From the IMG/VR virus record IMGVR_UViG_3300037165_000022, positions 1 to 44,696 of that record: a DNA stretch of 44,696 nt. One strand, written 5' to 3'. Shown here one piece after another: positions 15,874 through 21,815 of this stretch (the first letter of the stretch is position 1; the number at the start of each line of letters is the position of its first letter). A program made the translations under genes and the position numbers. The DNA comes from a virus. Under the pieces are notes generated by a model. That model was not told the DNA's origin and did not search any database. It saw nothing but the letters and a program-made list of their open reading frames with translations.

Positions 15874-16647
15874 TTACCTCCCTTTTTCATCAGGATAGAG
15901 TTCTTTCACATTATCCGATTGCCAGAATTCATGTGTATCTACATCCATAATTGTAAGTTTTCCACCCCAACCGGATCCAGTATCAATATTCCATACAATG
16001 TCTGCATGCATTGGTTTATCTGTATTCCAGTTTTCGGTGGAGGTATGGCCTATAAATACTTCAGAAATAGGTTCCATTCTGAAACTTAAAGGTGTTTTAC
16101 CTTTTCCAATCATAGAACTTAAGGCATCAGTCCAAAAGTCTCTGTCCCAATAAAATACAGTAATATTATCTCTCCTATTTTGTATAAGAGTTTTCCAACG
16201 AAAGAATCCTGCATGTGTAAACACACGATCTTTCTCATCCTTATAATAAGGAATTTGGTGAGCAAAAAATTTCCAATGACTTAAGGAAATATCACCGGGA
16301 ATTAGAGATGAAATATAGCCACCTATATTCTTATGTATCATATTCTCCTTACCGAGCATATGAAGATAACTTCTTAGAGTGCCTGTTCCACCTTGTTTCC
16401 ATTGATCAGGATGAATACCTGTATTTAGATAGTGAGAAAACCATTCATCATGATTTCCTATAATATCTATCCTGTTTTTGATTGTGAGAAGAATTTCTAC
16501 ACATTCAGCTACATAAGGCCATCCATCACATATATCTCCCAGAGTAATAAGAGTATCTTCTTCTTTATTGAATCCAGATCTCTCTAGTACTTGCATTAGT
16601 GCTAAATGAGCACCATGTACATCACCTAATACGAATGTTTTACCCAT
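15874..16647 (-). CDS. PP1/lambda-type serine-threonine phosphatase family protein
   Basis: The 257 residues have GDVHG (8-12), GDICDGW (37-43), GNHDEW (64-69), FTHAGFF (about 147) and IGHTS (about 207), the full metal- and phosphate-binding set of phosphoprotein phosphatases, similar in size to lambda phosphatase (221). Besides phospho-Ser/Thr/Tyr, members such as the phosphatase module of bacterial Pnkp remove RNA 2',3'-cyclic or 3' phosphates. In this RNA-repair-like operon the second possibility is attractive, but both fit. It is followed 2 bases later by the small helical gene. Confidence 0.9.
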   Translation of the reverse strand: MGKTFVLGDVHGAHLALMQVLERSGFNKEEDTLITLGDICDGWPYVAECVEILLTIKNRIDIIGNHDEWFSHYLNTGIHPDQWKQGGTGTLRSYLHMLGKENMIHKNIGGYISSLIPGDISLSHWKFFAHQIPYYKDEKDRVFTHAGFFRWKTLIQNRRDNITVFYWDRDFWTDALSSMIGKGKTPLSFRMEPISEVFIGHTSTENWNTDKPMHADIVWNIDTGSGWGGKLTIMDVDTHEFWQSDNVKELYPDEKGR

Positions 16648-16649
16648 AA

Positions 16650-16868
16650 TTAATCAATTATTTCTTTAGCTCTAAGTTGAACCGGATACTTTGGATTCCA
16701 ATTATGATTGGGATGTCCTTGTGATTCACCATTAAACTTTGATTTAGATGCAATAAATCGAATAGCTTCCTCTTCTGAAAATGCAACAACAGTGTCAGAG
16801 TATCTCAGTATATCGGGAGAATCATTCTCGTAAGCACATACACTAAATTTACGTAATATCATAACCAT
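16650..16868 (-). CDS. hypothetical protein
   Basis: The 72 residues form a short alpha/beta protein: FSVCAYENDSPDILRYSDTVVAFSEEEAIRFIASK, with later NHNWNPKYPVQLRAKEI. The strand-SEEEA-helix element is common in small phage accessory proteins. ATG 16868 or ATG 16862 may be the start. It is separated from the phosphatase by 2 bases and is the 5'-most gene of this operon, yet no TAnnTTTG promoter lies upstream. Confidence 0.6.
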   Translation of the reverse strand: MVMILRKFSVCAYENDSPDILRYSDTVVAFSEEEAIRFIASKSKFNGESQGHPNHNWNPKYPVQLRAKEIID

Positions 16869-16872
16869 AATC

Positions 16873-16992
16873 TTAATTTGTGGAATTTTTACTTACTATT
16901 AACCCTTTTTCAGTAAAGATTATGTGCTTCACTACACCACCACCCTTCTCGGGCAGATCAGGCTTGACTGATGCCTTAATCTCTATAAAAAT
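16873..16992 (-). other. ATG-less open frame, possible small gene or remnant
   Basis: A frame ending at TAA 16873-16875 reads IFIEIKASVKPDLPEKGGGV then VKHIIFTEKGLIVSKNSTN. It has a protein-like composition, but no ATG, GTG or TTG start is visible in the part of the frame I read; an ATT at 16992 is the only convenient start. It begins within the hairpin at 16994-17015 and lies in the only gap of this region (16869-17005). It may be the tail of a decayed gene, or a real gene using a rare start. Confidence 0.3.
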
Positions 16993-16993
16993 G

Positions 16994-17015
16994 AAAGCCC
17001 TATTACTAGGGCTTT
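16994..17015 (-). terminator. stem-loop at the end of the 17006-17209 gene
   Basis: The 9-bp stem AAAGCCCTA/TAGGGCTTT (16994-17002 with 17007-17015) has a 4-base loop and includes the TAG stop of the gene at 17006. On the minus strand it is followed by TCATTTTTATAG, a broken U tract. It is probably a terminator or an RNA 3'-end stabiliser. Confidence 0.55.
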
Positions 17016-17209
17016 GTTGGTTTTTTTGATTTCCACAATTTGATATACCGCCTCTTTATTGAACCATCACTCTGATATTCTGTATACCAAAGGATGAGCA
17101 TTTTTTCTTTCTTTATATATTCAAATTTCATCTCAAATACTGCATAGAAGAAAGTCGCGTAAAATACTACTAGAGTTAAGACTATCAAAATTGTGTCTAA
17201 ATACTTCAT
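17006..17209 (-). CDS. small single-pass membrane protein
   Basis: In these 67 residues, 6-27 (TILIVLTLVVFYATFFYAVFEM) form a clear transmembrane segment. A basic cytoplasmic-type tail ending KLWKSKKPTKP follows. The ATG overlaps the stop of the nucleotide-hydrolase fusion gene by 4 bases. Small inner-membrane phage proteins in early operons may act in superinfection exclusion or host takeover; nothing here distinguishes these. It ends with TAG inside a hairpin. Confidence 0.65.
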   Translation of the reverse strand: MKYLDTILIVLTLVVFYATFFYAVFEMKFEYIKKEKMLILWYTEYQSDGSIKRRYIKLWKSKKPTKP

Positions 17210-18015
17210 AAAACGTTTTTTATCGTTTCTTTTGTAATTCGTTTATATCCCACCTCAATTCGTTGATTATGGGATGAATCAAAAAGATAACATAAGATGC
17301 CATTATTATTTAGATGTATAAAAGTTGCTATTTTATCATCAATAAACCGTTCTATTTGCATTTCCTTAATTACAGGTAGTTTATTACTTGCAAAAATAAG
17401 AGGAGCAATAGGATAGTGGTTTATTTCAAATAACCATCTATTTGTTACATCACCTAGATTTGATGGGCGTGATGTAATATAAGCCGTAGGCTCAAATGGT
17501 AGATCTTCAGGGGAGAGGATGGTTTTGAGATTGAGAAAGAAGTCAGGATCATTTTGCAGGGCTTTATACCTGTCTACAAATACCGAATCAAATTCCCAAG
17601 CATTTGGTCTTTGAAGATTGTACCTTTCACAATATGCTCCCATGAAGTCTGCTAATACATCATCAATATCTATGCCAATTCGTTTTGGTTGTAGATATAA
17701 TGTTGGTCTGTCATCTCCTTGAGGAAATATTTTGTAATATTCTGTCAGAAAGGCAGCATTACACATTATATGAGCAGAATGAAGTAGTCCCGTCTCTGGA
17801 TCATAGTCCTCTCCTGATTTGTGAGCATTGAGATGCCTTTCTAAAGATCCTATGACTCTACTCCAATTCATTCCTTTTCTCCAATTATTTTCTGCATATT
17901 TTCTAGCTCCAAAAGTAAAAACTTTGGCTAATTCTTGATGTGCATATGCGGGGACTAAATCAAATCTTACCTTTTCTGTATCAAATCTTACTGCTTCTCC
18001 TTTATTTTCATTCAC
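17206..18015 (-). CDS. fused dATP/dGTP pyrophosphohydrolase and 5'(3')-deoxyribonucleotidase
   Basis: The 269 residues form two enzymes in one chain. Residues about 8-95 have the dATP/dGTP-type pyrophosphohydrolase pattern: RFDTEKVRFDLVP, VFTFGARKYAENNWRKGM, LERHLNAHKSGEDYDPETGL and LHSAHIMCNAAFL. Residues 111-269 start a HAD-type nucleotidase (KRIGIDIDDVLADFMGAY with the D116-x-D118 nucleophile pair, TAYITSRP as motif II, ERFIDDKI as motif IV). Together they could take a purine dNTP to dNMP and then to the nucleoside. The start is GTG 18015; no in-frame ATG precedes it, and an endonuclease VII remnant lies directly upstream and may have replaced the original leader. Confidence 0.85.
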   Translation of the reverse strand: MNENKGEAVRFDTEKVRFDLVPAYAHQELAKVFTFGARKYAENNWRKGMNWSRVIGSLERHLNAHKSGEDYDPETGLLHSAHIMCNAAFLTEYYKIFPQGDDRPTLYLQPKRIGIDIDDVLADFMGAYCERYNLQRPNAWEFDSVFVDRYKALQNDPDFFLNLKTILSPEDLPFEPTAYITSRPSNLGDVTNRWLFEINHYPIAPLIFASNKLPVIKEMQIERFIDDKIATFIHLNNNGILCYLFDSSHNQRIEVGYKRITKETIKNVL

Positions 18016-18148
18016 TTAAATATAGTTTAATTTTTTCCAAAATATTATCTCCTGTTTCTATAATATGAAGATACCAATTACATCTAGCACATAAAAGTCC
18101 CCTTACCTTCCCTGTAGAATGATTATGATCAAGATGTAATTTTCTTCC
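18008..18148 (-). pseudogene. endonuclease VII remnant (3' fragment)
   Basis: A 46-codon frame reads GRKLHLDHNHSTGKVRGLLC then ARCNWYLHIIETGDNILEKI, ending KLYLSE and TGA. It is the second half of the recombination endonuclease VII domain (DHxHxTGxVRGLLCxxCN). The first zinc CxxC pair is missing, there is no start codon, and an in-frame TAA stands immediately before it. It lies in the same frame as the preceding 18167-18784 gene, beyond that gene's own TAA. It is therefore a truncated homing-type nuclease gene. Confidence 0.75.
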
Positions 18149-18166
18149 TTATATTAGAAACTGGGA

Positions 18167-18784
18167 TTAATTTTCAGGTTTATAGCGGTAAATCTCATAT
18201 TTTGGTTCTGGACGCCCCCAAAGTTCATCTTCTTTAGTGAACTTTACAGGTTCTCCAAAATATAATTCAAGCTCCTTTTTAAGTTCTGTACTCTTATGGA
18301 TAACGCGCCAAACAGTGCTCTCTATTGGCTGAGCTTTCTCGTTTGCAGTATATCTATTAAAGAGTTTCTTATATTCAGGAGAAAATTGTGAGTATTTACC
18401 ATGTTTAAAGAAAAGATAATCCTTGGCGAACTTATCTGGAACTTGGAAAATCATCATAATTAGATGCTTTCCTTCATTTATACCGCAGAAATATTCCATC
18501 AAATATTCACTCTTAGCTCTCAAACGAGGAGCAATATCAGCCCATTTCCTATCCTTTGCTGCTACTTTAAAGAGTAGAAACAAAGGACGGAATATTTTGT
18601 GGGCTAAATCTCCATCATCAAGATAGGCATTAACAAAGTACTCAGTGCTAGTTAATGAACTATTGTAGAAGACTGTATTTAGCATAAAATGCGAAGTTTT
18701 AGTTCGCTTTCTATCAAATACAGACTCAGGAACTATATAGTTCTCTACTAATAGATCATCAATATTTAGATCATTTTTGGTCAT
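18167..18784 (-). CDS. hypothetical protein
   Basis: The 205 residues are mostly helical and aromatic-rich in the middle (FRPLFLLFKVAAKDRKWADIAPRLRAKSEYLMEYFCGI), with a C-terminal segment ELELYFGEPVKFTKEDELWGRPEPKYEIYRY. No catalytic motif or family is recognised. It overlaps the stop of the PD-(D/E)XK nuclease gene by 4 bases and is followed by the endonuclease VII remnant. Its gene order suggests a role beside the nuclease in recombination or DNA processing. Confidence 0.75.
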   Translation of the reverse strand: MTKNDLNIDDLLVENYIVPESVFDRKRTKTSHFMLNTVFYNSSLTSTEYFVNAYLDDGDLAHKIFRPLFLLFKVAAKDRKWADIAPRLRAKSEYLMEYFCGINEGKHLIMMIFQVPDKFAKDYLFFKHGKYSQFSPEYKKLFNRYTANEKAQPIESTVWRVIHKSTELKKELELYFGEPVKFTKEDELWGRPEPKYEIYRYKPEN

Positions 18785-19875
18785 TTGTTAAAAATCTTTA
18801 GCTTTATCTTACCTGTCTCATAAAGCTCTTTGGGTCTATCCCATACAGAATTAGCAACATGCCATGCTATACGCTCAAGAATGGATCTCCAACCTTCTAC
18901 ATTCTTTTCCTCAGATCCATTTTCAGCAATATCCAGATCATCCCAATCATATTCATAAATGAAAGGAATTTTGTATTTCCGATCAATTACAATATTAGTA
19001 GGAAGTAAGAATTTATAATGAGCATATTTTCCTTCTTCATAGGTTTTCAGCCATTCTTTCAGAATGAACATATAGAAACTCACCTGAATAATATATCCAA
19101 AATCACGAGCTATTTTTGCAAAGAACTCAGATGTATGTGTATATTTTAAATCAGGTACTTCTACAGTTTCATTTGTATGATCGAATCTGATAATATCCAA
19201 AGCTGCTTTAAGAGGAATCATAAGATTATCCTGATAAATATAGTCTACGAATATCTCCTGCTGAAATAATAGTGTTTCTCCTTCTTGTGGAACAAAATAC
19301 TTGCGGGTGTCCTTTCCATTTCTTAAGGCTTCTACCATTTCAATTGCATCTGCATTATCAGCTGCTGTAATAACAGAACGGCCATTACACTCGGAAAGCA
19401 TTCTGAAATAGAGGTGTCCGTCTTCAACTACTGTGTCGATTATCCTACTTCTGCTCCAAGTCTTTCCACCATATTCTATCTCCTTAGCATACTTCATAAT
19501 AGTATCTTGCCATTCATATAAATCCATAATATTAGGAATATATAGAGGCTCTGGCAGATTACCTTTCTCATTCAGAAGCGTTTTAGTTTCCACAATCTCT
19601 TTAGCCTCCTTGTATACATTATCAACAATCTTCTTCACCTTATCTCCGGGTATAGTTACCTCATATTCAGGCAAATAGAATCGTTCATTAAGTAGTTCAG
19701 GAGCAAAAGCAATTGTATCTACTAAGCTTCCAAATGTAAATTTACTATCATCAGAATCATCATCTTCTTTCTGATTGATATAGAGTTCACGGAACTCTTG
19801 TAACGTTTTGGTTTTAAACGTTTTAATGGCCGATTGCGAAATTGCAAAAACTTTTTGGTATTCAGGTCTTTGCAT
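18781..19875 (-). CDS. PD-(D/E)XK nuclease, exonuclease VIII/Cas4-like
   Basis: The 364 residues from ATG 19875, which overlaps the HNH stop as TGATG, include SQSAIKTF and LYINQ. FTFGSLVDTIAF (about 46-57) is typical of phage RecE/Cas4-type PD-(D/E)XK nucleases. The catalytic core is LKAALDIIRF...VEVPDLKYT, where D227 and D242-x-K244 would bind metal. A helix with YIIQVSFYMFILKEW follows, corresponding to the conserved Q-x-x-x-Y motif. It probably resects or trims DNA ends for annealing-based recombination, together with the Sak4-like ATPase and RecA. A TTG at 19914 is an unlikely longer start. Confidence 0.85.
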   Translation of the reverse strand: MQRPEYQKVFAISQSAIKTFKTKTLQEFRELYINQKEDDDSDDSKFTFGSLVDTIAFAPELLNERFYLPEYEVTIPGDKVKKIVDNVYKEAKEIVETKTLLNEKGNLPEPLYIPNIMDLYEWQDTIMKYAKEIEYGGKTWSRSRIIDTVVEDGHLYFRMLSECNGRSVITAADNADAIEMVEALRNGKDTRKYFVPQEGETLLFQQEIFVDYIYQDNLMIPLKAALDIIRFDHTNETVEVPDLKYTHTSEFFAKIARDFGYIIQVSFYMFILKEWLKTYEEGKYAHYKFLLPTNIVIDRKYKIPFIYEYDWDDLDIAENGSEEKNVEGWRSILERIAWHVANSVWDRPKELYETGKIKLKIFNK

Positions 19876-20246
19876 CAGCTTGTTTTTTGTTCTTTTGTAA
19901 TTATTAAATGGCACGGCTTACATAAAACACGTAATCCATTCTTTTCGCAGAATAACCGCTCTACGAATCCTTTTAAATCATCTCCAGAGCGTAGTGAGCC
20001 TGCTGGAATTAAATGGTCTACTTCTATGTTCTTATCAGGAAACCATCCTCTACAAATAGCACATTGATATTCATATTTCAGGCGTTTATTATTGCTCTGA
20101 TTATCTCTACGAACTGCTAGTTTTGTTTCAGATATTGGCTTCCACCACCTAGACTTCTGCCTAAGTGCGGAACGTATCATAGACCAGAATGCACTTTCTG
20201 TAAGTGTACCACTTCCTCTTGTCTTAGGAACCTTTATTTTAGCCAT
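19875..20246 (-). CDS. HNH endonuclease
   Basis: The 123 residues hold a standard zinc-bound HNH unit: CAIC (62-65), IEVDHLIPAG (75-84) with D77/H78, and CKPCH (109-113). A basic N-terminal region SMIRSALRQKSRWWKP precedes it. Free-standing enzymes of this build are common in phages as homing-type or DNA-processing nickases and nucleases. It begins 4 bases after a large inverted repeat (20251-20289) and is coupled to the PD-(D/E)XK gene, so it may be either a mobile intruder or a working member of the recombination set. Confidence 0.9.
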   Translation of the reverse strand: MAKIKVPKTRGSGTLTESAFWSMIRSALRQKSRWWKPISETKLAVRRDNQSNNKRLKYEYQCAICRGWFPDKNIEVDHLIPAGSLRSGDDLKGFVERLFCEKNGLRVLCKPCHLIITKEQKTS

Positions 20247-20250
20247 AAAA

Positions 20251-20289
20251 ACAAAAATAGGTAAAATTACGGATTCTACCTATTTTTGT
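20251..20289. terminator. perfect 13-bp inverted repeat, probable terminator or operator
   Basis: ACAAAAATAGGTA (20251-20263) and its exact complement (20277-20289) flank a 13-base loop. On the minus strand, after the amidoligase stop, it ends in GTTTTTA, so it can act as a terminator. Both arms also contain TATTTTTG, a TAnnTTTG -7 box, one on each strand, though without a -33 box at the expected place. It may also be an operator for the HNH gene, whose ATG is 4 bases away. Confidence 0.65.
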
Positions 20290-20300
20290 ATTAAATATTT

Positions 20301-21815
20301 CTAAAATAAATGTGTTACATTCTCGAAAGTGAATGTAAAGTCCTTATCTCCAGTGAGTTCCTTCTTACTCTCTAAATCTCCTTTTTTCTTATCGTTCAGG
20401 AAATACTCTTTCCTGTTGGCGATATAGGCTTTTAGATAGTTAGAGAGAAATATGGCCTCTTTGGTTTTGAAATGTGTGGCATAATAGTCCATAATAGTAT
20501 CCAGACTGATAGGATCACTAGTGGATAATATCTGTATTGGATATTTCTCTGCATACTTTAGAATAGCATTACAGATGAATAGCCAATTTATCATTTTCTG
20601 TCCATTAGTTGTGGCAGAATGGAGCCGAAACTCCATTGTCTTCCTTTTACTGAAGAACATATTCATGAAATTAAGCCAATAGTAACGTCCAGCTCTCTCC
20701 CATTTAGCTGTTCTGCTATGATTATGATTACGCCGGTTAAACTGATCATCTGGCTCATTTCCATCATTGAGGAATTTATACATACGATAATAAGCATCAT
20801 TTACATAATTTTCATATTCCTCTTTGTTAGAATCAGTTTTTAGTAAACCAACACCTAGTTTTCTTACCTTCTGGCAATAATCCTTCTTTTTGAAGTTTTT
20901 CCATTCCGTCTTATATCCGGGGAACATGGTAAAAATCTCCTCCTGAATTCGTATAGCCAGAGCCCATAGAGCGATTAAGAATAGTCGATTATCTGGGAGT
21001 GTACCAAAGTGAATATGAAATGAACATTTAATATCTATTAGAGTCCGCTTACTCAGCTCCTCTGCTAGATATTTTAGGTTTACTAAACCCCTTGGGCCAT
21101 GCATTGGTACAGTAACAAACTCTGCATTATCTATTGAACCATCCCGACATATAACAACACCTGTTCGGTTTTGAATATGTTCTGGAAGATAGCCCATAGA
21201 AGTCTCGGTTTCACAGCCGAAACTTGTATTTCCCAGAAGCTTTCCATATCGCATAGCACTAGAGCTTATCTTAACAGGATATTTATCGAAGGCATCAATC
21301 TTCTGCTTGAACTCTTCTGCGTTATCTTCGATATTATATCCCTTGTCTTGATAAACCTTCTTGCTTGTAATTCTGTTAAGCTGAGAAATTTGAGATGCCG
21401 ATAGCTCTCTTTTAAGGAGCCATAAACCATCAGACAGATTTTCAATATATCCTCCCTTCACGAGAACATCTTCACTAAGACTCTTTACGGAGCCATAATT
21501 ATTAATATTTACAAGAACGTTAAAATATTTATTTTCTGTAAAATAGCCGAAGTCAGGCACTCCATCCTTCTTAAATCCTACAACACCATATATAAGAGGA
21601 GTATTTTTTACGATAACATGTATACCCTTCTCGTGATCAAAAGTGATAAGTTTTGATGTGTAAGCATACCATTTTCCTTCAATAAGGAAACATTGCTCAT
21701 TTTCCACATAATACTTATCCTTCATCTTACGACAATTCTTACGATATTCAGTCTCTCCTGTAATGGTTTTTATAGTTTTAAGCTTCAACTTAGGATTGTC
21801 ATTGTAACGTATCAT
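20301..21815 (-). CDS. amidoligase (GCS-fold COOH-NH2 ligase, Amidoligase_2-like)
   Basis: In these 504 residues, the N-terminal 180 form a beta-rich unknown part (GKWYAYTSKLITFDHEKGIH and so on). The C-terminal part carries the amidoligase signature of the glutamate-cysteine-ligase/glutamine-synthetase fold: TSFGCETETS (197-206, metal-binding Glu pair), CRDGSIDNAEFVTVP (223-237), CSFHIHFG (264-271) and later KRKTMEFRLHSATTN. These enzymes use ATP to join a carboxylate and an amine, making peptide-like amide bonds. The gene overlaps the amidotransferase by 4 bases and is the 3'-terminal gene of an island with ATP-grasp, a second ligase and a GGCT. The substrate is unknown. Confidence 0.88.
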   Translation of the reverse strand: MIRYNDNPKLKLKTIKTITGETEYRKNCRKMKDKYYVENEQCFLIEGKWYAYTSKLITFDHEKGIHVIVKNTPLIYGVVGFKKDGVPDFGYFTENKYFNVLVNINNYGSVKSLSEDVLVKGGYIENLSDGLWLLKRELSASQISQLNRITSKKVYQDKGYNIEDNAEEFKQKIDAFDKYPVKISSSAMRYGKLLGNTSFGCETETSMGYLPEHIQNRTGVVICRDGSIDNAEFVTVPMHGPRGLVNLKYLAEELSKRTLIDIKCSFHIHFGTLPDNRLFLIALWALAIRIQEEIFTMFPGYKTEWKNFKKKDYCQKVRKLGVGLLKTDSNKEEYENYVNDAYYRMYKFLNDGNEPDDQFNRRNHNHSRTAKWERAGRYYWLNFMNMFFSKRKTMEFRLHSATTNGQKMINWLFICNAILKYAEKYPIQILSTSDPISLDTIMDYYATHFKTKEAIFLSNYLKAYIANRKEYFLNDKKKGDLESKKELTGDKDFTFTFENVTHLF

